Shown here: in pieces, positions 7,846 to 14,457 of the stretch | How the letters are laid out: each line of letters begins with the position of its first letter | Numbering within the stretch: position 1 is the stretch's first letter | Assembly (NCBI GenBank): GCA_023416855.1 | Contig: JAEZGU010000016.1 | Span: 1-15,956 of the forward strand | Source: Bacillota bacterium | GTDB taxonomy: Bacteria > Bacillota > Clostridia > Tissierellales > Sedimentibacteraceae | DNA: 15,956 nt | Reading direction: 5' to 3' | Notes under the pieces: generated by a model | Told to the model about the DNA's origin: nothing | The model's database searches: none | What the model saw: only the letters and a program-made list of their open reading frames with translations | Translations under genes and position numbers: made by a program

Positions 7846-8080
7846 ATCAACTTCTCCTTATTTATTATTATGTCACAATTATAATAAATAAAAAGTAAAA
7901 AAACATTGATTAAAATCAAATTTACAAATGATTTAACAATTAATTAAGCATTAATTAATAATTAATAAACTTTTAATAATAATGTTCTATATTAATAAAT
8001 ATAAGTAAAATAGGGTGTGGAGTCATTAGTGTACGGAATGTATTATTTAATTTAAATTTGAATATTTTACATGTTTATTA
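7846..8080. other. AT-rich divergent intergenic region
   Basis: The stretch between the - strand ATPase gene and the + strand efflux operon is very AT-rich, with runs of ATTAATTAA-like sequence around 7935-7980. Two possible operator-like elements are near the ATPase start: a dyad TTGATT-AA-AATCAA at 7906-7919, and a partial match to the PerR-type TTATAAT-n-ATTATAA pattern at 7879-7893. Both could be chance in sequence this rich in A and T. I find no open reading frame with a ribosome site and no RNA gene here. Confidence 0.5.
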
Positions 8081-8109
8081 TTGACAATATAAAATTTCAA
8101 TGATAGAAT
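8081..8109 (+). promoter_or_regulatory. Sigma-A promoter of the RND efflux operon
   Basis: A perfect TTGACA (8081-8086) is followed by 17 bases and then TAGAAT (8104-8109), one mismatch from consensus. Transcription should start near 8116, six bases before the TetR-type operator. Confidence 0.85.
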
Positions 8110-8121
8110 TTTCATGAAACT

Positions 8122-8133
8122 GACCGGTCGGTC
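8122..8133 (+). promoter_or_regulatory. TetR-type operator at the operon start
   Basis: GACCGGTCGGTC contains the GACC-N4-GGTC dyad typical of TetR/AcrR-family operators that control efflux genes. It lies just after the predicted start site, where a bound repressor would block the promoter. It is GC-rich in an otherwise AT-rich region. The likely ligand is the TetR protein encoded as the third gene of the same operon; this pairing is inferred. Confidence 0.8.
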
Positions 8134-8151
8134 GAAAAAGAGGAGGAAGCT

Positions 8152-9255
8152 TTGAAGAAATTTTTGACATTATTATTAATTGTTACAATTGTATTAGCTG
8201 GCTGCAGTAACCAAGGAGTGGCGGTTGACGAGGAAGAAAGCTATACTGCAGTAGAGGTGGAAACTGTTAAGCCGATGGAATTATTTATTGAAAATATAAT
8301 GACGGCTAAAGTCTTTGCTGACAAGGATGTTTTTGTAATTCCTTTAATGGCAGGAAAAGTAGAAAAAATAAATGTAAAAGTTGGAGATATTGTACAAAAA
8401 GATGATGTGCTGTTTGTGATGGATAAAGATGATATATCTAAACAGGTAAATCAGGCTTTTGCTGCATATGAAGCAGCAAGAGCGGGTTTTGAAGTAAGTA
8501 ACAATCAAATACAAAGTGCAAAGGATAACTTTGAGAAGGTTAAAAAGTTATATGAAGAAGGGGTAATTCCCGAAACTCAATATGAGCAAGCGAAGCTTGC
8601 AGCATCTGACGAATCATTGGAAGCAGCAAGAATGGGAATGGAGCAAGCAAGAGTTGCTTATAATAATGCTGCTTCGATGTTGGAAAATGCACAAGTTAAG
8701 GCGCCTATAGCAGGCGTGATATCAAGCATAAATATCGTAGAAGGTGAATATGCAACATCAAGCAATCCACCGATAACTATAGTTGACTCAGACAGTATAA
8801 CTATTGAATTTGGTGTGACTGGCAATTTAGTTAATAAAATTAAAAAAGGTGATACAGTAACTGTTGAAATAAATGCAGCTAATTACAAACAATCAGCTGT
8901 TATTAACAGCATTGCATCTTCGGCAGATTTGATTACTAATTTATACAATGTAGATATAGTAATTCAAAATGATGGTTTCATAAAACCGGGTATGTTTGCT
9001 AAAGTTTACTTAAATACTGACAGGATTGAAAGCACAATAGCTGTTAAAACAGAAGCGGTTAAGGAAAAAGATAATATGAAATATGTTTTTGTAACAAGTG
9101 GTGATACTGCAATTGAAAAAGAAGTAACAGTAGGGCTTGATACAGGAACATACGTAGAAATCAAATCCGGATTATCAGAAGGTGAAAAAGTTATTGTGAA
9201 AGGTCAAGATTACATAACAGATGGCAGTAAAATTAAGGTTGTAAGGGGTGAATAA
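8152..9255 (+). CDS. RND efflux membrane-fusion (adaptor) lipoprotein
   Basis: This 367-aa periplasmic-adaptor type protein (HlyD/AcrA family) links the inner-membrane pump to a TolC-like partner. A lipoprotein signal is clear: basic MKK, hydrophobic run, lipobox LAGC with C18. The order of domains is: a lipoyl half-motif (about 55-92, PLMAGKVEKINVKVGD), a helical hairpin rich in Ala, Glu and Lys (about 95-182), the second lipoyl half (KAPIAGVISSINIVEGEY, 183-200), a beta-barrel (about 205-290) and a membrane-proximal domain ending GSKIKVVRGE. The start is TTG at 8152, fixed by AGGAGG at 8141-8146 and by the signal peptide. The stop abuts the ATG of the pump gene, so the two are translationally linked. 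It should sit on the outer face of the cytoplasmic membrane. Confidence 0.92.
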   Translation: MKKFLTLLLIVTIVLAGCSNQGVAVDEEESYTAVEVETVKPMELFIENIMTAKVFADKDVFVIPLMAGKVEKINVKVGDIVQKDDVLFVMDKDDISKQVNQAFAAYEAARAGFEVSNNQIQSAKDNFEKVKKLYEEGVIPETQYEQAKLAASDESLEAARMGMEQARVAYNNAASMLENAQVKAPIAGVISSINIVEGEYATSSNPPITIVDSDSITIEFGVTGNLVNKIKKGDTVTVEINAANYKQSAVINSIASSADLITNLYNVDIVIQNDGFIKPGMFAKVYLNTDRIESTIAVKTEAVKEKDNMKYVFVTSGDTAIEKEVTVGLDTGTYVEIKSGLSEGEKVIVKGQDYITDGSKIKVVRGE

Positions 9256-12200
9256 ATGTTTGCTAAATTTTCGGTAAAAAAACCTGTTACAATCACAATG
9301 ATGATTTTAATCGTTATTGTATTAGGTGTAGTATCTTTAAGTAAGCTTCAAATTGATTTGCTTCCACAAATGGAGCTGCCTTATGTAATGGTTCAAACAA
9401 CATATTCAGGAGCGGGTCCTGAAGAAATTGAAAATTTGATAACAAAGCCAATGGAGCAAACAGTGGCAACGGTTGAAAATATTGATGGCATAATTTCATA
9501 TTCAAATGAGGGAAGCTCATTAGTTCTTATGCAATTTAATTTTGGTACTGATATGGATGATGTCATGCTTCAATTGAGGGAAAATATAGATATGATTGAG
9601 GGTTTTTTGCCTGAAGGCGCATCCTCACCATTAATAGCTAAACTCGACCCAAATTCAATGCCTATAATACAAATGGCTGTTTCAAGCAAAGGAGATATAC
9701 ATACAACACAAAAAATTGCAGAGGATGTTATATCACCACGACTTGAACGTATAGAGGGAACAGCTTCGGCCAATGTTTCAGGAGGGTTAACTCAAGAAGT
9801 AGAAATAATGCTTAAAGAAGAAGCTCTTAAGGGTTATAATCTAAGCTCATCATATATAACTCAAATAATTCAAGCGGCAAATATAAATCTTCCCGGTGGC
9901 ACAGTAAGCAAAGGTAATAACGAATTGACTGTTCGAACTGTAGGTGAGTTTAAATCTTTAGAAGAAATTAGAAATTTGAGTATCCCTTTAAATAGAGGCG
10001 GAACTGTACGTTTAATTGATATTGCAGAAGTGAATATAGTCAATAAGGAACAATCTTCAATTACAAAATTGGATGGCAAAGAAGTTGTTCAAGTATCTGT
10101 GATGAAACAATCAGACGGAAATACTGTTAATGTTTCAAAGTTAGTAAATAAAGAAATTGAAAAAATAAAAAGCGAATATCCTGATTTAACTATTGCTAAT
10201 GTATTTGATCAAGCGGATTATATAAATTTTGCCATTAATAATTTAACAAGGACGGCTATAATGGGTGGTATTTTGGCTATTGTTATATTGTTGATATTTT
10301 TAAGGAGCTTCAAAACAACATTGGTTATCGCGCTTTCAATTCCTATATCAATAATTACAACCTTTGTAATATTGTTTTTCGCAGATATTACATTAAATAT
10401 GATGACAATAGGGGGGTTGGCTTTAGGAATAGGTATGCTTGTTGACAACTCCATTGTTGTTCTTGAAAATATATATAGAAAAAGAAGTTTAGGTGTAGAT
10501 AGAATTACTGCATCAGTAGAGGGTACAAATGAAGTGGCTATGGCGGTTACAGCATCCTCATTAACAACTGTAGCTGTTTTTATACCTATAGTGTTTACAG
10601 GTGGATTAGCTGCAACTATTTTTAAGGATTTTGCTTTGTCCATAGTAATTGCACTTTTTAGTTCCTTGTTAATTGCTTTGACTTTAGTTCCAATGTTATC
10701 TTCTAAGCTTATATCAGTAAAAAATTTAGAGTCAGAAGAGCTCCAAGAGCAAAAACACGGATTTTTAGTAAGATTTTACAAAAAAGTACTTAAGTTTAGT
10801 TTAAACCATAGATTAATCACTATTGTAATCAGTATAGTATTATTCGTTGTAAGTATTGTAATGGTGTCATCAGTTGGAGCAGAATTTTTCCCTGCAACTG
10901 ATGAAGGTATGATAAATGTTAATGTGAACCTCCCTGCAGGATCTGAAACAAAAGAAGTCGACAAAGTACTTAAAGAGGTTCATGAGGTGATACAGGATAT
11001 ACCTGAAATTACTACCATATTCACTTCTGCAGGAAGTGGAAATATGATGAATATAGGTGGTGGTGGTAGTAGCACCGGCACAATGAGTGTAATTTTAAGT
11101 GATTTAAATGAAAGAGACAGAAGTGCTAAAGAAGTCAGTGATGAAATAAGAAAAATTGTTAAGGATATACCAGGTGCGGAAATAAGCGTATCCGAATCAT
11201 CGATGATGATGATGGGTGTAGGTACAGGTGCCATTAGTATCAGTATTAAAGGTGATGATATGGAAACACTTGTGAGTATAGGTAATGATTTTAAAAGTTT
11301 AATAGAAAAAGTTGAAGGCACGAGGGAAGTTTCTACAAGCTATGAGGATGGCATACCACAGGTTCAGGTTTCATTAGATAGAGGCATAGCTTCACAATAT
11401 GGTCTTACAACAGCACAAGTAGGATCTGCAGTAAAAAATACATTATCAGGCTCAAATGTAACTAAGTTTAAAATGGATGGTAATGAGTTGGATGTTGTAT
11501 TAAAAGGTGATAATATGTATGGACAAAGTATTTCGTTATTGGAAATGCTGCCTATACCTACACCCATGGGAAGCAACATTCCGTTGTCTGAAATTGCTGA
11601 TATAAAAATTGATAAAGGGCCAGTCAGCATTATGAGAGAAAATCAAACAAGAGTACTTACTGTGACAGGTGGTGTTGTAGGCAGAGATATTCAAACTGTC
11701 TCAACAGAAATCCAAAAACTTTTAAGTGAATATACAATGCCTTATGGTTATAGCTATACTTTTGGGGGAGAAACAGAGCAAATTCAAGAAACCTTTACTG
11801 ATTTAGCAATGGTTATGCTGGTTGCTATAGTATTGGTTTATATGATAATAGCTGCTCAATTTGAATCACTTTTGCAACCATTGTCAATAATGTTCTCAGT
11901 ACCACTTGCTTTATCTGGGGGATTTATAGGTTTATTTATAACAGGAATTCCCTTAAATGTAATTGGTATAATTGGATTGATTATATTGGTAGGTATAGTT
12001 GTTAATAATGCTATTGTTTTAGTAGACTATATAAACAACAGAAGAATTAATGGGGAAGACAGAACATCTGCAATTATGAAGGCAGGGCCAATAAGAATAA
12101 GACCAATTATGATGACTGCTTTGACTACAATATTAGGATTAGTTCCTATGGCGTTGGGCATAGGAGAAGGTGCTGAATTGACTAAATCAATGGGAGTTGT

Positions 12201-12336
12201 TGTAATAGGAGGGTTGGCACTTGCAACAGTTTTAACGTTGGTTGTTGTGCCTGTTATGTATACAATATTTGATGATATGGCAGAGTTTTTCAAAAGAAAA
12301 TTCAAGAAAAATAAAGTGACTCCGGAGCATATATAA
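9256..12336 (+). CDS. RND (HAE-1/AcrB-like) efflux pump
   Basis: This 1026-aa proton-driven exporter of the AcrB/MM family has the usual plan: one N-terminal helix (12-28), a large outer loop (about 30-335), helices 2-6, helix 7, a second outer loop (about 555-865) and helices 8-12. Family sequences include FSVKKPVTITMM, PQMELPYV, the long first loop with AxPNxLxPG-like NLPGGTV, GIGMLVDNSIVVLENIYRKR in helix 4 and RIRPIMMTALTTILG in helix 11. The proton-relay positions of AcrB D407/D408/K940/R971 read D397/N398/N917/Arg, so two of the four charged residues are neutral. Gram-positive relatives such as SwrC also vary at the Lys position. A Met-rich patch (SSMMMMG) and a Gly-rich patch (MNIGGGGSSTG) lie in the second loop. 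Substrates cannot be told from sequence: drugs, detergents, lipopeptides or bile-like compounds are possible. The start is directly after the adaptor stop; the TetR gene overlaps its stop. Confidence 0.92.
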   Translation: MFAKFSVKKPVTITMMILIVIVLGVVSLSKLQIDLLPQMELPYVMVQTTYSGAGPEEIENLITKPMEQTVATVENIDGIISYSNEGSSLVLMQFNFGTDMDDVMLQLRENIDMIEGFLPEGASSPLIAKLDPNSMPIIQMAVSSKGDIHTTQKIAEDVISPRLERIEGTASANVSGGLTQEVEIMLKEEALKGYNLSSSYITQIIQAANINLPGGTVSKGNNELTVRTVGEFKSLEEIRNLSIPLNRGGTVRLIDIAEVNIVNKEQSSITKLDGKEVVQVSVMKQSDGNTVNVSKLVNKEIEKIKSEYPDLTIANVFDQADYINFAINNLTRTAIMGGILAIVILLIFLRSFKTTLVIALSIPISIITTFVILFFADITLNMMTIGGLALGIGMLVDNSIVVLENIYRKRSLGVDRITASVEGTNEVAMAVTASSLTTVAVFIPIVFTGGLAATIFKDFALSIVIALFSSLLIALTLVPMLSSKLISVKNLESEELQEQKHGFLVRFYKKVLKFSLNHRLITIVISIVLFVVSIVMVSSVGAEFFPATDEGMINVNVNLPAGSETKEVDKVLKEVHEVIQDIPEITTIFTSAGSGNMMNIGGGGSSTGTMSVILSDLNERDRSAKEVSDEIRKIVKDIPGAEISVSESSMMMMGVGTGAISISIKGDDMETLVSIGNDFKSLIEKVEGTREVSTSYEDGIPQVQVSLDRGIASQYGLTTAQVGSAVKNTLSGSNVTKFKMDGNELDVVLKGDNMYGQSISLLEMLPIPTPMGSNIPLSEIADIKIDKGPVSIMRENQTRVLTVTGGVVGRDIQTVSTEIQKLLSEYTMPYGYSYTFGGETEQIQETFTDLAMVMLVAIVLVYMIIAAQFESLLQPLSIMFSVPLALSGGFIGLFITGIPLNVIGIIGLIILVGIVVNNAIVLVDYINNRRINGEDRTSAIMKAGPIRIRPIMMTALTTILGLVPMALGIGEGAELTKSMGVVVIGGLALATVLTLVVVPVMYTIFDDMAEFFKRKFKKNKVTPEHI

Positions 12337-12920
12337 TGATTGAAAAAAACAATAAACGAAACGAAATATTAAATTCGGCAAGGATGTTGTTCAAAGAAAA
12401 TGGATTTCATAAAACTAAGATGGAAGATATTGCAATAGGCGCTAATGTAGGCAAAGGAACCTTGTATGAATATTTCAAAAGCAAGCAAGAAATTTTCGAT
12501 GAAGTTTGCGTTGATTATGTTAAATCAATTCACAAATATGTAAAAGAAATTAAAGATATGAATATCTCATTTAATGAAAAACTATTTTTGCTTTTTAAAG
12601 GAAAAGAAGCTGCCTTTGAAGAAGATTTTGATAAGAATCCAATTAATTATATAATGTCTTATAAAAACATAATATCAGAAAAATTTGTGATTACATTGTT
12701 CGAATATATTTCTGAAATGAATACAATTATTATTGAAATGATTGATCAAGGCAAGGATGAGGGTGTTGTAAAGAAAGAAATACCCTCTGAAATGGTTGCA
12801 TGCTCTATTGTTGGAACCATGAGCGAATATTCAAAGCTTAAGCTGCACAAAAAAAATAATAGTCTATCTAAGGATGACATTATATTTGATTTATTGTATA
12901 ATGGATTTGGCGAAAAATAG
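12336..12920 (+). CDS. TetR family repressor of the efflux operon
   Basis: This 194-aa regulator has an N-terminal helix-turn-helix typical of TetR/AcrR proteins (about 8-54: ILNSARMLFKENGFHKTKMEDIA, then VGKGTLYEYFKSKQEIF). The C-terminal all-helical ligand domain (about 60-194) is divergent, as usual for these drug-sensing repressors. The ATG shares its A with the TAA of the pump gene (TAATG), so translation is coupled and the protein level tracks the pump mRNA. This makes a negative feedback loop with the GACC-N4-GGTC operator at 8122-8133 likely. The inducer is unknown, and may be a pump substrate. Confidence 0.9.
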   Translation: MIEKNNKRNEILNSARMLFKENGFHKTKMEDIAIGANVGKGTLYEYFKSKQEIFDEVCVDYVKSIHKYVKEIKDMNISFNEKLFLLFKGKEAAFEEDFDKNPINYIMSYKNIISEKFVITLFEYISEMNTIIIEMIDQGKDEGVVKKEIPSEMVACSIVGTMSEYSKLKLHKKNNSLSKDDIIFDLLYNGFGEK

Positions 12921-12946
12921 AAATTTAAACTTAAGAAGGAGTACAT

Positions 12947-14116
12947 ATGAAGAGAAAAATATCATTGTTGTTAGTAATGATTTTAGTGCTTAGCACACTG
13001 ATGAATGTTGTTACTGCAGAATCAGAGGATGCTTCAGTTGAAAATAAGGTATTAGAACTAACAATTGAAGAAGCAGTTAAAATCGCTACTGAAAATAGTA
13101 GAGAAATGTGGAAGATAGATGATGGCATAAAACAATTGCAAGATGCTAAAAGATTAGGCTTGAATGCAAAAGAGTTATATGAACAAATGAGTAACCTGCC
13201 TATGGGAACTATGGATATTAGTGGAGATCAATATGTGAGTTTTATATTATCAAAAAATGGTTATTACTCAAAGGCTGAAGAATTAAAAACAAAAGAATTA
13301 AAGAAAACAAAAGAAAGCTTGCTCATAGGTATTAAAATTGATATAACATCATCATATTACGATGTCTTATTGAAAGAGAAGGCAATAGAAATTAACCAAG
13401 CTAAGCTTGATAAAGCAAATGAACAATTAAGAGTTGTTAACTTGAAATTTAATAACGGTTCAGCTACAAAAGCAGAAGTGTTGGCAGCAGAAATGGCTAT
13501 ACAACAAGCAAAGACTGATTTAGATTCAGCTGTAGACGATTTAAACATTGCTAAATTAGACTTTTTAAACAAATTAGAATTGCCTTTTGATACTGAATTT
13601 GTGTTAACAGATACTATATCATCTTATGTTCCAACAAGCGGAATCAATTTAGATGAAATAATTGAAAAAGCAAAACAGGATAGAATAGAAATTTTAACAG
13701 CAGAAAATGATTTAGAGCTGCAGAAAATAGAAACTCATGCTATTACTGCATACTATACATCAAATTTAAGACAACATAAAGCCGCAAAAGAAGAACTAAA
13801 GGATGCAGAGTTAAAAGTTCCACAGGCATACAAAAATGTAGAGCTTGATGTGAGAAAAACATATTTAAACCTTATAAAAGCAGAAAGAGCTTTGATTAAT
13901 TTGGATAAAACATTGGAAATAGCAAAAGAATCAGCAAGAATAAATAAGTTACTATATGATAATGGTATGGCAACATCCTTAGAAGTATTAGATGCAAATA
14001 CTAAGTTGTCGGAAGCAGAAATAGGAAGATATCAGTTGCTTGCCGCATATAATATTAGCAAGTTCATGTTTGATAATTCAAATATTTTTGGTTCAACTAA
14101 ACCTGCTGGAAGGTAA
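12947..14116 (+). CDS. TolC-family protein, apparently without beta-barrel segments
   Basis: This 389-aa exported protein has a signal peptide (cleavage near A24, VVTA), then two repeats of the TolC/OEP family. Each starts with a recognisable segment: LTIEEAVKIATENSREM (repeat 1) and LDEIIEKAKQDRIEILTAENDLELQKIE (repeat 2). Each has a long coiled helix pair, with NNGSATKAEVLAAEMAIQQAKTDL and the matching DNGMATSLEVLDANTKLSEAEI. In repeat 2, the part between the helices (about 263-288, THAITAYYTSNLRQHKAAKEE) is short and charged and has no alternating hydrophobic strands; repeat 1 likewise shows little that could cross an outer membrane. It is also shorter than TolC. I infer an alpha-barrel duct without a membrane barrel, which docks on the adaptor. 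AAGGAG (12936-12941) is 5 nt before ATG 12947. It is the last gene of the operon, before a strong terminator. Confidence 0.85.
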   Translation: MKRKISLLLVMILVLSTLMNVVTAESEDASVENKVLELTIEEAVKIATENSREMWKIDDGIKQLQDAKRLGLNAKELYEQMSNLPMGTMDISGDQYVSFILSKNGYYSKAEELKTKELKKTKESLLIGIKIDITSSYYDVLLKEKAIEINQAKLDKANEQLRVVNLKFNNGSATKAEVLAAEMAIQQAKTDLDSAVDDLNIAKLDFLNKLELPFDTEFVLTDTISSYVPTSGINLDEIIEKAKQDRIEILTAENDLELQKIETHAITAYYTSNLRQHKAAKEELKDAELKVPQAYKNVELDVRKTYLNLIKAERALINLDKTLEIAKESARINKLLYDNGMATSLEVLDANTKLSEAEIGRYQLLAAYNISKFMFDNSNIFGSTKPAGR

Positions 14117-14120
14117 TCAA

Positions 14121-14147
14121 AAAGAAGCCTATAGGGCTTCTTTTTTT
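14121..14147 (+). terminator. Terminator of the efflux operon
   Basis: AAAGAAGCC (14121-14129) pairs with GGCTTCTTT (14135-14143) across a 5-base loop, and the T run extends to 14147. It starts 5 bases after the TolC-like stop codon. It is a strong intrinsic terminator. Confidence 0.92.
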
Positions 14148-14224
14148 ATGAAGAAAATTACATAAATAGCCTAAATAAATATAACGTTTTCACAAGTATT
14201 TTTTGCAAAAACATGCTAAAATGA

Positions 14225-14258
14225 AACTTATTGCACGCAATAAGTTGCGTATGCGTAA
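14225..14258. promoter_or_regulatory. Dyads upstream of the -24/-12 element, possible activator site
   Basis: AACTTATTGC (14225-14234), two bases, and GCAATAAGTT (14237-14246) make a perfect 10-bp-arm dyad. A second, imperfect dyad TTGCGTATGCGTAA (14245-14258, 10 of 14 symmetric) is fused to it, with centres 16 bp apart. They end about 55 bp before the -24 element, a distance typical of enhancer-binding protein sites at sigma-54 promoters. No open frame covers this region and the site is not followed by a T run, so it is not a terminator. The activator is unknown. Confidence 0.6.
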
Positions 14259-14310
14259 TTTATGTCGAAAAATAAGTAATAAAAGTCAATGTTTTGGGAA
14301 TAATTAAAGT

Positions 14311-14326
14311 TGGTATGATTATTGCA
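14311..14326 (+). promoter_or_regulatory. Sigma-54-like -24/-12 promoter
   Basis: TGGTATGATTATTGCA matches the TGGCAC-N5-TTGC pattern with invariant GG (14312-14313) and GC (14324-14325) exactly 12 bases apart; the two C positions of TGGCAC read T. The start should be near 14336. I see no good sigma-A pair in this region. Sigma-54 control of amino-acid uptake and fermentation genes is common in amino-acid-fermenting Clostridia. Confidence 0.6.
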
Positions 14327-14344
14327 ACATATGTAACCATATGT
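14327..14344. promoter_or_regulatory. 7-4-7 dyad at the predicted transcription start
   Basis: ACATATG (14327-14333), TAAC, CATATGT (14338-14344) is a perfect inverted repeat centred on the expected start site. This is the size and place of an operator for a dimeric repressor. It lies directly after the -12 element. The regulator is not known, and the sequence is AT-rich, so it is moderate evidence. Confidence 0.45.
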
Positions 14345-14430
14345 CAGTTTATCTGCATTTTTTTATTGTTAATAAAAAAACGTTTATCACGCAACTGACA
14401 CCCGCATAGGGAGCGAATGCTTAAATTCGC
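14342..14430 (+). ncRNA. Structured 5' leader of the NSS transporter mRNA
   Basis: Three hairpins follow one another within the predicted leader. The first pairs TGTCAGTT (14342-14349) with AACTGACA (14393-14400) and contains an inner AT stem of TTTTTTTATT with AATAAAAAAA (ending at 14380). The second is CCC-GCATA-GGG (14401-14411). The third is GCGAAT-GCTTAA-ATTCGC (14413-14430). GCAT in the second loop is complementary to ATGC at 14417-14420, so an alternative fold exists. I do not recognise a known riboswitch consensus. It may be a cis-regulatory RNA or simply a stabilising leader. Confidence 0.4.
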
Positions 14431-14457
14431 AATATTAGTTAATTTATGGAGGTTAAA

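Noticed and set aside
7906..7919. TTGATT-AA-AATCAA dyad as a Fur box
   Set aside because: It is 14 bp with a 2-base centre and does not fit the 7-1-7 Fur pattern; such short dyads are common in AT-rich DNA.
11204..11213. Short ATG triplet run in the pump gene as a phase-variable repeat
   Set aside because: It has too few units and stays in frame, so slippage would only add or remove methionines.
14342..14430. Glycine, c-di-GMP-I/II, preQ1 or guanidine riboswitch
   Set aside because: The conserved core sequences I know for these classes are not present, so I list it only as a structured leader.
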